Below, piece after piece: positions 25,097 to 34,466 of a DNA stretch of 64,000 nt. A program made the translations under genes and the position numbers. Every line of letters begins with the position of its first letter. The first letter of the stretch is position 1. The DNA comes from Geothrix terrae (GTDB lineage Bacteria; Acidobacteriota; Holophagae; Holophagales; Holophagaceae). The notes below the pieces were generated by a model. That model saw only the letters and a list, made by a program, of their open reading frames with translations, did not search any database and was not told the DNA's origin. The stretch spans positions 124,001-188,000 of the forward strand of contig NZ_JAKZLA010000002.1 of NCBI RefSeq assembly GCF_022808775.1, read 5' to 3'.

Positions 25097-25130
25097 AAGC
25101 GCCCCGGGACTCAAGCCCCGGGGCGCTTTT
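25097..25130. terminator. Strong hairpin between typA and the secreted-protein gene
   Basis: A 12-bp perfect stem AAGCGCCCCGGG / CCCGGGGCGCTT with an 8-base loop and a short T-run on the plus side. It lies after typA and before the next minus-strand gene, so it probably separates the two transcripts although the T-run faces the other way. Confidence 0.6.
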
Positions 25131-25208
25131 CCGACTTCTTCTTCGCATCCTGCGGATGCTCAGACGCCCGGCTCAACCTCTCCGACCGTCACATCCCACG
25201 GCTGCGGC

Positions 25209-27035
25209 TCAACCTTCCGCCCGCTTTTCCGACTTCTTCCGCTCGTTGGTGTCGAGCACGCGCTTGCGCATGCGGATGAAGTTGGGGGTGACCTCCACCA
25301 GCTCGTCGGCCTCGATGTACTCCAGGGCCTGCTCCAGGGTGTGCTCCCGGGGCGGGGTGAGGCGGGTGGCCTCGTCGCTGCCGCTGGCGCGCATGTTCGA
25401 CAGCTTCTTGCCCTTGGCCACGTTCACCACCAGGTCGTTCTCGCGGGCGTGCTCGCCCACAATCATGCCCTCGTAGCAGCGGGTATTCGGGTGGATGAAG
25501 ATGACGCCGCGCTCCTCCAGGTTCATGAGAGCGAAGCCCACGGCCTCGCACTGCTCCATGCTGATGAGCACGCCGTTCTTGCGGCCCGGCAGCTCGCCCT
25601 TGTAGGGGCCGTAGTGGCTGAAGAGGCTGTGGAGGATGCCCTCGCCGCGGGTGTCGGTCATGAACTCGCTGCGGAAGCCGATGAGGCCCCTTGAGGGGAT
25701 CTTGAAGTGCAGGCGCAGGCGGCCGCCTTCGTTGCCCATGTCCTGCATCTCGGCCTTGCGGTTGCCCATGTGCTCCATCACCACGCCCATGAAGGCCTCG
25801 GGGATGTCGATGGTCACGTCCTCGTAGGGTTCCAGCTTCTCGCCGGTCTCGGGATCGGTGTGGAGGATCACCTCGGGGCGGCTCACGCAGAGCTCGAAAC
25901 CCTCGCGGCGCATGGTCTCGATGAGCACGGAGAGGTGCAGCTCGCCGCGGCCGCTCACCTTGAAGGAATCGGGGCTATCCGTGTCCTCCACCCGAAGGGC
26001 GACATTGTGCTGCAGCTCCTTCTGGAGGCGCTCACGGATGCGGCGGCTCTGCACATGCTTGCCGTCCTGGCCGGCGAAGGGCCCGGCGTTCACCATGAAC
26101 ATCATGGAGATGGTGGGCTCGTCGATGTCGACATAGGTCAGCGCCACGGGGCTCGCGGCGTCGGCGATGGTCTCTCCCACGCGGATGTCGGGGATGCCCG
26201 CCAGGGCCACGATCTCGCCAGCGCTGGCCTCCGTCTGCTGGATGCGGGACAGGCCCTCGAAACCGTAGAGCTGGGTGACCTTGTGCTGCTGGACGCTGCC
26301 GTCGCGCTTCACGACGGCCACGGTCTCGCCCACCTTGATGCGGCCGTTCACGATGCGGCCGATTCCGATCTGGCCGACGAAGTCGCTCCAGTCCATGAGG
26401 GTGACGAGCATCTGCAGGGGCGCGTCGGGGCTGCCCTTGGGATGGGGGCAGTGCTTGACGATGGTGTCGAAGAGGGGGTCCAGGTTCTCGCTGGCGTCGT
26501 TCATGTCCAGCATGGCGTAGCCCATCTTGGCGCTGGCGAAGACGCAGGGGAAATCCAGCTGCTCCTCCGTGGCGCCCAGCTCGATGAGCAGGTCGAAGAC
26601 CTGGTCCTGGGACCAGAGGGGGCGGGCGCCGGGGCGGTCCACCTTGTTGATGACCACGATGGGCCGCAGGCCCAGGGCCAGGGCCTTGCGGGTGACGAAC
26701 TTGGTCTGGGGCATGGGGCCGTCGAAGGCGTCCACCACCAGCAGGACCGAATCCACCATGGAGAGCACCCGCTCCACCTCGCCGCCGAAGTCGGCGTGGC
26801 CGGGGGTGTCCACGATGTTGAAGCGGTAGCCGCCCCAGTGCAGGGAGGTCGTCTTGGCCAGGATGGTGATGCCACGCTCACGCTCCTGGTCGTTGCTGTC
26901 CATGGCCCGTTCCTGGACGCGCTGGTTGTCCCGGAACATATGGGCGCCCTTGAACAGGGCGTCCACGAGGGTGGTCTTGCCATGGTCGACGTGGGCGATG
27001 ATGGCGATGTTGCGGATCTTCTCGAGCGAGGTCAT
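25209..27035 (-). CDS. typA: Translational GTPase TypA/BipA
   Basis: A 608-residue ribosome-binding GTPase that assists ribosome assembly and stress or cold adaptation. G1 [14 protein letters not shown], switch [10 protein letters not shown]3 [15 protein letters not shown] and G4 NKVDRPGA are all present, followed by the EF-Tu-like barrel, EF-G-like domains and a basic TypA-specific C-terminus ending KKSEKRAEG. Length is normal for the family. The tail segment is echoed just downstream (25125-25142). Confidence 0.97.
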   Translation of the reverse strand: MTSLEKIRNIAIIAHVDHGKTTLVDALFKGAHMFRDNQRVQERAMDSNDQERERGITILAKTTSLHWGGYRFNIVDTPGHADFGGEVERVLSMVDSVLLVVDAFDGPMPQTKFVTRKALALGLRPIVVINKVDRPGARPLWSQDQVFDLLIELGATEEQLDFPCVFASAKMGYAMLDMNDASENLDPLFDTIVKHCPHPKGSPDAPLQMLVTLMDWSDFVGQIGIGRIVNGRIKVGETVAVVKRDGSVQQHKVTQLYGFEGLSRIQQTEASAGEIVALAGIPDIRVGETIADAASPVALTYVDIDEPTISMMFMVNAGPFAGQDGKHVQSRRIRERLQKELQHNVALRVEDTDSPDSFKVSGRGELHLSVLIETMRREGFELCVSRPEVILHTDPETGEKLEPYEDVTIDIPEAFMGVVMEHMGNRKAEMQDMGNEGGRLRLHFKIPSRGLIGFRSEFMTDTRGEGILHSLFSHYGPYKGELPGRKNGVLISMEQCEAVGFALMNLEERGVIFIHPNTRCYEGMIVGEHARENDLVVNVAKGKKLSNMRASGSDEATRLTPPREHTLEQALEYIEADELVEVTPNFIRMRKRVLDTNERKKSEKRAEG

Positions 27036-27177
27036 CTGGCTCCCGGCAGCCCGGGCACAAGCCAGGCAGAACCTTCGATTTTACCAGACGCGAGGCCGAT
27101 TTCCGAGCCTTGATTGCAACCCCTTCCATTGTCGCGCCAGGGGTCTAAGATAAGCGGACCCACACCGGGAGAACCCC

Positions 27178-28419
27178 ATGCATATCAACGAACTGCTCAC
27201 CGTGGTCTGCGAGCAGGGCGCCAGCGACCTCCACCTCAAGGTCGGCAACCACCCCATCGCCCGCATCAAGGGGAAACTCACGCCCATGACGCAGTTCAAG
27301 CGGCTGGTGCAGGAGGACACCATCGCCATGGCCTACGCCATCATGGCCAGCGACAAGCAGAAGGCGAAGTTCAAGGAGAACCTCGACCTCGACATCGCCT
27401 ATTCCGTGCCGAGCCTCGGGCGGTTCCGCTGCAACATCTTCAACCAGCGCGGCACCGTGGGCCTCGTGCTCCGCGTGATCCCCCGGAAGATCTACACCAT
27501 CGACGACCTGATGCTCCCCAAGGTCCTCAAGACCATCTGCCAGGAGCAGCGCGGCCTGGTGCTGGTGACGGGCACCACCGGCTCCGGCAAATCCACGACC
27601 CTCGCCGCCATGATCGACCTGATCAACGCCACCCGGTCCGAGCACATCCTCACCATCGAGGACCCCATCGAGTACCTGCACCGGGACAACCTCAGCATCG
27701 TGAACCAGCGCGAGGTGGAGGCGGACTGCAAGACCTTCGCCACGGCCCTGCGCGCCGCCCTCCGCCAGGACCCGGACGTGATCCTCGTGGGTGAGATGCG
27801 CGACCTGGAGACCATCGAGACGGCCCTGCACGCCGCCGAGACCGGCCACCTGGTCTTCAGCACCCTGCACACCCTGGACGCCACGGAGACCATCAACCGC
27901 GTCATCTCCGTGTTCCCGCCCCACCACCAGAAGCAGATCCGCCTCCAGATGGCGGCGGTGCTCAAGGGCATCATCTCCCAGCGCCTCGTGCCCCGCGCCG
28001 ACGGCCAGGGCCGCGTGCCCGCCGTGGAGGTCATGGTGGCCACGGAGACCGTGCGCACCTGCATCGAGGACAAGGACAAAACCAAGATGCTGAAGGACGT
28101 CATCGCCGCGGGCACGGCCCAGTACGGCATGCAGACCTTCGACCAGAGCCTCTACTTCCTGCTGCGCCAGGGTCTCATCACCGAGGAGGAGGCCCTGCTC
28201 CGCGCCACCAACGTGGGCGAGTTCAAGCTGCGGCTCGAAGGCGTCATGGCCACCGCCGACATGGCCCGGGCCAACATGGAGCGCGGCATGTCCATCGCCC
28301 AGGGCGGAGGCCGGGAATCCGGCACACCGTCGGCCCCGCCCCAGATCCAGCCCCCCGCCCCGGGCATGCCCATGGCCATGCCTCCGGGCACGGACGTGAA
28401 AATCACCCTGGCACGCTGA
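27178..28419 (+). CDS. pilT: Type IV pilus retraction ATPase PilT
   Basis: A 413-residue hexameric secretion ATPase that depolymerises type IV pili and drives twitching motility. Walker A GTTGSGKST near 135; Asp box ILTIEDPIEYLH; Walker B ALRQDPDVILVGEMRD; His box TGHLVFSTLHT; and the PilT-type AIRAG-like IAAGTAQYGMQTFDQSL. A C-terminal extension rich in Pro, Met and Gly replaces the usual short end. GGGAGAA lies seven bases upstream. No other pilus gene is in the window; the HU-like gene follows on the same strand. Confidence 0.94.
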   Translation: MHINELLTVVCEQGASDLHLKVGNHPIARIKGKLTPMTQFKRLVQEDTIAMAYAIMASDKQKAKFKENLDLDIAYSVPSLGRFRCNIFNQRGTVGLVLRVIPRKIYTIDDLMLPKVLKTICQEQRGLVLVTGTTGSGKSTTLAAMIDLINATRSEHILTIEDPIEYLHRDNLSIVNQREVEADCKTFATALRAALRQDPDVILVGEMRDLETIETALHAAETGHLVFSTLHTLDATETINRVISVFPPHHQKQIRLQMAAVLKGIISQRLVPRADGQGRVPAVEVMVATETVRTCIEDKDKTKMLKDVIAAGTAQYGMQTFDQSLYFLLRQGLITEEEALLRATNVGEFKLRLEGVMATADMARANMERGMSIAQGGGRESGTPSAPPQIQPPAPGMPMAMPPGTDVKITLAR

Positions 28420-28467
28420 CCGCCCTTCCCCTTATCCTGGCCCTCCCACCCTGAACCGAGGTCGCCG

Positions 28468-28743
28468 ATGATCAAGATCGACATCGCCAATTCGCTGATG
28501 AAGGTTCACCCCTGCTCCCGCGCCACCGCCCTCCAGGTGGTGGACCTCCTCACGGAGCGCCTCAAGGATGCCCTCCTGAACGGCCACCGCATCGAGATCC
28601 GGGGCTTCGGCGTCTTCGAACCCCGCCCCCGCAAGCGGGGCATGGGCCGGAACATCAAGACCGGCGCCAGCGTCCAGATCCCCAAGGGCAAGAGCATCCG
28701 CTTCAAGCCGGGGAAGGACCTGCGGGAGATCGAGGTCGGGTAG
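28468..28743 (+). CDS. HU/IHF-family DNA-binding protein
   Basis: 91 residues with the HU/IHF fold: ALQVVDLLTERLKDALLNGH (dimerisation helix), IEIRGFGVFEPRPRKRGMGR (beta arm) and NIKTGASVQIPKGKSIRFKP. It bends and compacts DNA in the nucleoid. The arm has ..GRNIKTGA.. as in HU and IHF proteins, and it cannot be assigned to either subclass by eye. It starts 48 bases after pilT on the same strand, possibly one transcript. A small hairpin follows. Confidence 0.92.
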   Translation: MIKIDIANSLMKVHPCSRATALQVVDLLTERLKDALLNGHRIEIRGFGVFEPRPRKRGMGRNIKTGASVQIPKGKSIRFKPGKDLREIEVG

Positions 28744-28768
28744 CTCTCGACGCTGGCACGCCGAGAGC
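28743..28768. terminator. Hairpin between convergent genes
   Basis: GCTCTCG / CGAGAGC with a 12-base loop, between the HU gene and the convergent decarboxylase gene. No clear T-run. Confidence 0.4.
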
Positions 28769-28787
28769 ATGAGAAAAGGTCAGGGCC

Positions 28788-30224
28788 TCAGGTCAGCGAG
28801 GTTGCCGCGGCCTGGAGCCGGTCCAGGGCTTCGTCCACCTGGTCCTTGTGGGTGCGGGCGGCGAGGATGGCCAGGCGCAGGTGGAAGGCGCCGTTCAGCT
28901 TCGTGCCGCTGAGGAAGATGCGGCCCTCGGCCGTGAGGCGCTGGAGCACGGCCTGGTTGAAGGCGTCCGCGTCGCCGGCCCTGGGCAGGAAGCGGAAGGC
29001 CAGGACGCTCAGTTGGGGCGCGGGGCCCGGATCCACGCTCGGCATCTCCTGGAGCCGCCCGTGGGCGTACCGGGCCAGCAGGAGCTTCTCCTCCAGAGCG
29101 GCGCGGAAGGCCGCCACGCCGTGGACCTGCAAGGGCAGCCACAGGCGCAGGGCCCGGGCGTGCTTGCTGAACTCCAGGGTGGTCTCCGAGGGGCTCAGCT
29201 CCTCCAGGTCCTCCGGCGGCGAGGGCAGGTAGTCGGCCTGGAAGGCGTGGGCCTTCCGCAGGGGCTCCAGGTGGCGCGTCAGCAGGGCTCCCAGGCCCAA
29301 GGGCGCGAAGAGGCCCTTGTGGGGGTCCAGCACCAGGCTGTCACTGCGGTCCAGGCCCCGGAGCGCGGCCTTCCCCAGGCCCGTCAGGGCGAAGGAAGCC
29401 CCGTAGGCCCCGTCCGTGTGCATCCAGAGGCCATGGCGGGCGGCCAGGTCGGCACAGGCCTCCAGGGGGTCCACCGCCCCGGTGTTGGTGGTGCCGGCGG
29501 TGGGCACCAGCAGCCAGGGGCGCAGGCCCGCGCGGAGATCCGCCTGGATGGCGGCCTCCAGGGCCTCGGGCCGCAGGCGGAAGTCGGCGTCCGTGGGGAT
29601 CTCCCGCACGGGCGTCTCGCCCATGCCCGCCACCCGGAGGGCCTTCACGAGGCAGTGGTGGGCCTGGTCCGACAGGTACACGCAGGCGTTCGGATAATCC
29701 GCCGCCTTGAGGCCCGCGGCCTCCCGGGCCGTGCAGAGGCCCACCAGGTGGGCCATGCTGCCGCCCGCGGCCAGGTTCCCCGAGCTGCCCTCGGGCAGGC
29801 CCATCTCCCGGGCCAGCCAGCCGAGGACCTGGTTCTCCATCCGCACGGCGCCGGGCCCCGCGAAGAAGTAGGCCGCATAGCGGTTGGTGAGGGCTGCCAG
29901 CAGGTCGCCCAGGGCCCCCGTGAAGAGGGAGGAGGGCGGGATGAAGGCCAGGTGGCGGCCGGAGGCCCCGTTGGCCCCCACGCCATCCACATGCTCACCC
30001 AAGGCGCCCAGCACCTGGGGGAAGGGCCGCCCCGCCTCGGGGATGGGGAAGTCCGCCAGGCCCGCCCCGGGCCGGTCCTTCTGCACGAACGCGGGAGCCT
30101 CCGGCAGGGCTTCAAGGTAGGTCTCGCCGTAGGCCCGGGTGGCCTCCCACAGGGCCGCCCGGCCTTCCGGGCCGGGATCCAGTCTCCGGGACTGCGTTTC
30201 CAGGTCCTTCAGACGCTCCAGCAC
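28788..30224 (-). CDS. Pyridoxal-phosphate-dependent group II decarboxylase
   Basis: 478 residues, fold type I PLP enzyme of the aromatic-L-amino-acid/glutamate decarboxylase class. Seen: SGRHLAFIPPSSLFTGALGD, NLAAGGSMAHLVGL (phosphate-binding region), YLSDQAHHCLVKALRVAG (the His that stacks on PLP), TAGTTNTGAVDPL, HTDGAYGAS and the Schiff-base Lys in LVLDPHKGLF. The amino acid substrate cannot be told from sequence. It is a single gene, divergent from the DUF493 gene. Confidence 0.9.
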   Translation of the reverse strand: MLERLKDLETQSRRLDPGPEGRAALWEATRAYGETYLEALPEAPAFVQKDRPGAGLADFPIPEAGRPFPQVLGALGEHVDGVGANGASGRHLAFIPPSSLFTGALGDLLAALTNRYAAYFFAGPGAVRMENQVLGWLAREMGLPEGSSGNLAAGGSMAHLVGLCTAREAAGLKAADYPNACVYLSDQAHHCLVKALRVAGMGETPVREIPTDADFRLRPEALEAAIQADLRAGLRPWLLVPTAGTTNTGAVDPLEACADLAARHGLWMHTDGAYGASFALTGLGKAALRGLDRSDSLVLDPHKGLFAPLGLGALLTRHLEPLRKAHAFQADYLPSPPEDLEELSPSETTLEFSKHARALRLWLPLQVHGVAAFRAALEEKLLLARYAHGRLQEMPSVDPGPAPQLSVLAFRFLPRAGDADAFNQAVLQRLTAEGRIFLSGTKLNGAFHLRLAILAARTHKDQVDEALDRLQAAATSLT

Positions 30225-30260
30225 GGGTCCCTCCGACCCTTCAGCCTAGCAAACGGTAGA

Positions 30261-30539
30261 ATGGAGGCCATGGAAGCCTGCCGTCGCCCCGAAGTCACCT
30301 ACCCCACCCGCATCCCCATGAAGATCATCGGGCGCCAGGAGGAACTGCGCCCCGACATGGTCATGGAGCTGATCCTCGCCCACCTGGGCCCCCAGGCCGA
30401 CGGCGACGAGCAGCACACCGCCGCCTGCAAGGGCGCCTTCATCAGCTACACCTTCTGGGTCACCCTGCCCCACGGCCAGGCCGAAACGCCCCTGCGGGAG
30501 GCGATTCAGAAGCTGCCGGGGGTGGTGATGCAGCTGTAG
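30261..30539 (+). CDS. DUF493 (YbeD-like) family protein
   Basis: About 92 residues. The family pattern is PTRIPMKIIGRQEELRPDMV, a helix, then GAFISYTFWVTLPHGQAETP and LREAIQKLPGVVMQL, matching the YbeD ferredoxin-like fold with its final short strand. Function unknown; E. coli YbeD sits beside lipoate genes, but here the neighbours are a decarboxylase and asnS. ATG 30261 and 30270 are both possible, and GGAGG sits between them. Confidence 0.78.
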   Translation: MEAMEACRRPEVTYPTRIPMKIIGRQEELRPDMVMELILAHLGPQADGDEQHTAACKGAFISYTFWVTLPHGQAETPLREAIQKLPGVVMQL

Positions 30540-30566
30540 GGCCCGCGAGGCTGGTCGAAAGACACG

Positions 30567-30672
30567 ACTCTCGCAGAGGGACGCAGAGGCCACAGAGAAT
30601 GCAGAGCAAAGCCATAGAGAAGCTTTCCTCTGCAAACCTCCGCTTTCTCCGCGGCCCTCCGCGAGAGTTTTT
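30567..30672. repeat. Long imperfect inverted repeat in the gap downstream of the DUF493 gene
   Basis: The outer arms ACTCTCGCAGAGGG and CCCTCCGCGAGAGT differ at one position. Pairing continues less perfectly through purine-rich CGCAGAG/CTCTGC blocks to a short loop, and TTTTT follows the right arm. It probably works as the DUF493 terminator and resembles a dispersed REP-like element. Confidence 0.65.
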
Positions 30673-30701
30673 CCCCGCCCGAACCCCACGGCCTCAAGGT
30701 T

Positions 30702-31140
30702 CCCATCATGCGGGGGTACGGGATGGTTTCGCGGACATGCGGCGAGGGACGAAGCGGGTCGCAGAGCGGGCTGCATCGGCAGTCCGCGGCGCGGGGCCCC
30801 GCCGGCCCGAGTCGGAGCAGGGCGCAGCCCTGCGGAGGCTGCCGCCCGCGATCGCGCAGCGGGAGCGGACTCGTGGCCGAGTGCTACGGCCTGAGCGTCC
30901 CCATCATGCGGGGATACGGAGGTTTCGCGAACGTGCGGCGAGGGACGAAGCGGGTCGCAGAGCGGGCTGTATCGGCAGCCCGCGGCGCGGGGACCCGCCG
31001 GCCCGAGTCGGAGCAGGGCGCAGCCCTGCGGAGGCTGCCGCCCGCGATCGCGCAGCGGGAGCGGACTCGTGGCCGAGCGCTACGGCCTGAGCGTCCCCAT
31101 CATGCGGGGATACGGAATGGTTTCGCGAACGTGCGGCAGC
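30702..31140. repeat. Tandem array carrying copies of the asnS 3' end
   Basis: CCCATCATGCGGG recurs at 30702, 30900 and 31096, giving units of 198 and 196 bases. Each unit has about 45 bases equal to the end of asnS (codons for [18 protein letters not shown], with a stop in two copies) followed by about 150 bases of GC-rich spacer (CGAGGGACGAAGCGGGTCGC and so on). The last unit is the true gene end. The two spacers are nearly identical. This accounts for the 540 bases without a gene here. Confidence 0.88.
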
Positions 31141-32381
31141 TTGCAGATCCACGCCACGGCGCGCTCGAGGCCCATGCCGAAGCCGGCGTGGGGGACGCTG
31201 CCGTACTTGCGGACGTCCAGGTACCACTCGTAGTCGGCGCGGCTGAGGCCCTCGTGCTCGATCTGGTCCAGGAGGTACTGGAGGCTGGAGGCGCGCTCGC
31301 CACCGCCGATGACCTCGCCGTAGCCCTCGGGGGCCAGCAGGTCGGCGCCCAGGGCCAGCCGGGGGTCCTGGGGATCGGGCTCCATGTAGAAGGCCTTGAA
31401 GGCTTTCGGGAACCGATGCACCCACAGCGGCTTGTCCGTGGCGTTCATGAGCATGGTCTCGTCGTCGTTGCCGAAGTCCTCGCCCCAGTTGATGTCGCTG
31501 CCCAGCGTCTTCAGCTTCTCCACGGCCTCGGTGTAGGTCATGCGGTCGAAGGTGGTGGTCAGGGCCGTCTCCAGGGGTGCGAGGTCGCGCTCGAGGATCT
31601 TCAGCTCCTCCTGGCGGGTCTCCAGCACGCGCTGGATCAGGAACTTGGTCATGCGCTCGCCCAGGGCCATCACGTCGTCCAGGTGGGCGAAGGCCACTTC
31701 GGGCTCCACCATCCAGAATTCCGTGAGGTGGCGGCGGGTCTTGCTCTTCTCGGCGCGGAAGGTGGGGCCGAAGCAGTAGGTCTTGCCGAAGGCGGCGATG
31801 CCGGGCTCCTGGTAGAGCTGGCCCGACTGGCTGAGAAAGGCCATGCCCTCGTGGAAGTACTCGGTGCCGAACAGCGTGCTGGTGCCCTCGCAGGCGCTCG
31901 GCGTGAGGATGGGCGCATCCAGCAGGGTGAAGCCGTCGCCGTCGAAGAAGTCGCGGATGGCCTTCACCAGCGTGTGGCGGATGCGGAGGATGGCCCACTG
32001 GCGCTTGCTGCGCAGCCAGAGGTGGCGGTTCTCCATCAGGAACTCGGTGCCGTGCTCCTTGGGCGTGATGGGGAAGTCCGTGCTTCCGCCCACCAGCTCC
32101 AGCGACTTCACCAGCAGCTCCGGCTGGCCGGTCTTGGGGTGTTGCTGGACAATGCCCGTCACCGTGATGGCCGATTCCTGTGTGAGCTTCCCGGCCAGCT
32201 CGTAGCTCTCGGGGTCCGCCTCGGCGGCGCCGACCACGCACTGGACGAAACCGGAGCCGTCCCGCAGCTCGATGAAGCGGGTCTTGCTGGTGCGGGCATT
32301 GCGGACCCAGCCCCGCAGCCGGACGGTCTCGCCGACCTGGCCGGCGAGGAATCGGACTTCGGTGAAGGGCTGGCTGGTCAC
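31080..32381 (-). CDS. asnS: Asparagine--tRNA ligase
   Basis: A 433-residue class IIb synthetase. N-terminal OB-fold anticodon domain ([20 protein letters not shown]), then the catalytic domain with motif 2 ([20 protein letters not shown]) and motif 3 ([15 protein letters not shown]). The AsnRS-specific [12 protein letters not shown] separates it from AspRS. Its presence beside an aspS gene argues that Asn-tRNA is made directly. The 3' end is repeated downstream in a tandem array, but the gene itself is complete. Confidence 0.96.
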   Translation of the reverse strand: MTSQPFTEVRFLAGQVGETVRLRGWVRNARTSKTRFIELRDGSGFVQCVVGAAEADPESYELAGKLTQESAITVTGIVQQHPKTGQPELLVKSLELVGGSTDFPITPKEHGTEFLMENRHLWLRSKRQWAILRIRHTLVKAIRDFFDGDGFTLLDAPILTPSACEGTSTLFGTEYFHEGMAFLSQSGQLYQEPGIAAFGKTYCFGPTFRAEKSKTRRHLTEFWMVEPEVAFAHLDDVMALGERMTKFLIQRVLETRQEELKILERDLAPLETALTTTFDRMTYTEAVEKLKTLGSDINWGEDFGNDDETMLMNATDKPLWVHRFPKAFKAFYMEPDPQDPRLALGADLLAPEGYGEVIGGGERASSLQYLLDQIEHEGLSRADYEWYLDVRKYGSVPHAGFGMGLERAVAWICKLPHVRETIPYPRMMGTLRP

Positions 32382-32439
32382 GGGGGCTCCTGGGCCTAAA
32401 CCTCTATTGTGCCCGGGGAAAGGTGCCGGCTCCAGGGTC

Positions 32440-32796
32440 CTAGCCCAGAAGGGAGTCGATCTTCTCCCTGAGCGACTCCTGGGTGAACGGCTTCACCACG
32501 TAGGTGTTCACGCCGGCCTCGAGGGCCTGGACGATGTCCTGGGTGGCGGCGTGGGTGGTGACCATGAGGATGGGCATGGTGGCGCCCCGGCTCCGCACGG
32601 CCCGGGCGAACGCGATCCCGTCCATCTCCGGCATGTCCCAGTCGGTGATGATGAGGTCCACGCCCCCCTGGTCGAGCTTTTCCAGGCCGGCGAGGCCGTC
32701 CTCGGCCTCCAGCACCTCCGCGTGGCCCATGCGGACGAGGTTGCCGATGATGATGCGCCGCATGGTCGGGGAGTCGTCCACCACGAGGATCTTCAC
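32440..32796 (-). CDS. Single-domain response regulator (CheY-like)
   Basis: 118 residues: one receiver domain with no output domain. The acidic pair is in [12 protein letters not shown], the phospho-acceptor Asp in [13 protein letters not shown], the Thr in LMVTTHA and the Lys in VVKPF. GTG 32796 has GGAG upstream; the open frame to 33444 is antisense to pyrR and unsupported. Such regulators act on motility or as phosphorelay intermediates. No cognate kinase is adjacent; it is divergent from pyrR. Confidence 0.9.
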   Translation of the reverse strand: MKILVVDDSPTMRRIIIGNLVRMGHAEVLEAEDGLAGLEKLDQGGVDLIITDWDMPEMDGIAFARAVRSRGATMPILMVTTHAATQDIVQALEAGVNTYVVKPFTQESLREKIDSLLG

Positions 32797-32927
32797 GGAG
32801 GCTCCAGGGAAGGGGAGGCGCCCGGGGCGCTCCCGGCATTGTCTCCCAACCAGGGCGGTTTGGAACGTCGTCAAATCTGGCCCCGGCGGCCCCCGGTCCG
32901 GGACCGGGCTGGGATAGACTGGGTCCC

Positions 32928-32952
32928 GTGCGCGCGCCCCGCGGGGGCGCAC
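32928..32952 (+). promoter_or_regulatory. GC hairpin just before the pyrR ribosome site
   Basis: GTGCGC / GCGCAC arms enclose a CCCC-GC-GGGG inner stem, ending four bases before GGAGG of pyrR. A second weak pairing GGGACC / GGTCCC lies just upstream. This could modulate pyr operon expression, but no recognisable PyrR-binding loop consensus is visible. Confidence 0.35.
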
Positions 32953-32964
32953 CCCGGAGGTTCC

Positions 32965-33507
32965 ATGCCCGAAGCCCAAGGCCCCTGCCCCATGGACCCC
33001 GGCCAGATGGAAGCCACCCTCCGGCGCCTGGCCGAGGATCTGCTGGCCCGCCTGCGGCCCGAGGAGGAGGTCGTCCTCCTGGGCATCCGCTCCCGGGGCC
33101 TGCCCCTGGCCGAGCGTCTGGCCGCTCACCTCCGCGCCGCCACCGGGGCGCACGTCCCCGTGGGCGCCCTGGACATCACCCTCTACCGGGACGACCTCAC
33201 CGAGATGGTGGGCAGCCCCATCGTCCGGCCCACGGAGATCCCCTTCACCCTGAAGGAGCGCACGGTGGTGCTGGTGGACGACGTGCTCTACACGGGCCGG
33301 ACAGTCCGGGCGGCGCTGGACGCCCTGCTGGACCATGGCCGGCCCCGCCGGGTGATGCTGCTGGTGCTGGCGGACCGCAGCGGGCGGGAGCTGCCCATCC
33401 AGGCGGACCTCGCCGGCCTGCGGGTGGAGGTGCCGCCGGGCCACCGGGTGGCAGTGCGGCTGAAGGAAATCGATGGTGAAGACGGCGTGACCGTGGAGGC
33501 CTGCTGA
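32965..33507 (+). CDS. pyrR: PyrR: pyrimidine operon regulator / uracil phosphoribosyltransferase homologue
   Basis: 180 residues, PRPP-binding type I phosphoribosyltransferase fold. The PRPP loop is VVLVDDVLYTGRTVRAALDA, with LLGIRSRGLPLAERLA upstream and ALDITLYRDDL, typical of PyrR. Members bind pyr mRNA to control attenuation and have weak uracil phosphoribosyltransferase activity. GGAGG lies four bases before ATG 32965. Its stop overlaps the pyrB start (TGATG), supporting coupled expression in a pyrimidine operon. Confidence 0.93.
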   Translation: MPEAQGPCPMDPGQMEATLRRLAEDLLARLRPEEEVVLLGIRSRGLPLAERLAAHLRAATGAHVPVGALDITLYRDDLTEMVGSPIVRPTEIPFTLKERTVVLVDDVLYTGRTVRAALDALLDHGRPRRVMLLVLADRSGRELPIQADLAGLRVEVPPGHRVAVRLKEIDGEDGVTVEAC

Positions 33508-34466
33508 TGACGTCCGAGCGCTACGTCTTTCCCCACAAGCACCTGCTGGGCATCGAGCCCCTCAGCCCCCAGGACATCACAGCGATCCTGGACCAGGCCC
33601 GGGCCTTCGAGGAGGTCTGCGAGCGCCCCAGCATCAAGATCGTGCCGGCCCTCCGCAAGAAGCTGGTGGTGAACCTCTTCTTCGAGAACAGCACCCGCAC
33701 CCGCAACAGCTTCGAGATCGCCGAAAAGCGGTTGTCGGCCGAGATCATCAACTTCGACGCCGACACCAGCAGCCTGAACAAGGGCGAGACGCTCATCGAC
33801 ACGGCCATGAACCTGGAGGCCATGCACCCGGACCTGATCGTCATGCGCCACAGCGCCCCCGGGGCCCACGCCCTCCTGGCCCGGCACATGAAGGCCAGCA
33901 TCGTGAACGCTGGCGACGGCGCCCACGAGCACCCCACTCAGGCCCTGCTGGACGCCTACACCCTGCGCAAGCACTTCGGCAGCCTGGAGGGCCTGCGGGT
34001 GGCCATCGTGGGCGACATCCGCAACAGCCGCGTGGTGCGCTCCAACCTCTGGCTGCTCACCCGCATGGGCGCCAAGGTCACCCTGGTGGGACCTCCCACG
34101 CTGGTGCCCCAGGAGATGGCCGCCACCTGGCCCGGCATCAAGATCAGCCATGATTTCGACGCCGTGATCCCCGAGCAGAACGCCATCATGATGCTCCGCG
34201 CCCAGTTCGAGCGCGGCACCGGCGCCTACATCCCCGGCCAGGGCGAGTACAGCCGCTTCTTCCAGCTCAACCCCGCCCGCATGACGCGCGCGAAGAAGGA
34301 TGTGGTGGTCCTGCACCCGGGCCCCATCAACCGCGGCCTGGAGATCACCAGCGACGTGGCCGACGGCCCCAACAACCTCATCCTCGACCAGGTCACCAAC
34401 GGCGTACCCGTCCGCATGGCCGTCCTCTACCTGCTGTCCCATCCCCATGGCGAGCAGGTGCCCTGA
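33507..34466 (+). CDS. pyrB: Aspartate carbamoyltransferase catalytic subunit
   Basis: 319 residues; makes carbamoyl-aspartate, the second step of pyrimidine synthesis. Carbamoyl-phosphate site NLFFENSTRTRNSFEIAEKR, SSLNKGETLIDT, HSAPGAHALL, GDGAHEHPTQALLD and the C-terminal HPGPINRGLEI. The start overlaps the pyrR stop by one base and its own stop overlaps the next gene. No pyrI regulatory subunit or pyrC follows directly. Confidence 0.96.
   Translation: MTSERYVFPHKHLLGIEPLSPQDITAILDQARAFEEVCERPSIKIVPALRKKLVVNLFFENSTRTRNSFEIAEKRLSAEIINFDADTSSLNKGETLIDTAMNLEAMHPDLIVMRHSAPGAHALLARHMKASIVNAGDGAHEHPTQALLDAYTLRKHFGSLEGLRVAIVGDIRNSRVVRSNLWLLTRMGAKVTLVGPPTLVPQEMAATWPGIKISHDFDAVIPEQNAIMMLRAQFERGTGAYIPGQGEYSRFFQLNPARMTRAKKDVVVLHPGPINRGLEITSDVADGPNNLILDQVTNGVPVRMAVLYLLSHPHGEQVP

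Noticed and set aside
30702-31140. Possible CRISPR array
   Set aside because: Units are about 197 bases, the spacers are nearly identical to each other, and each unit carries the end of asnS. No cas gene is present.
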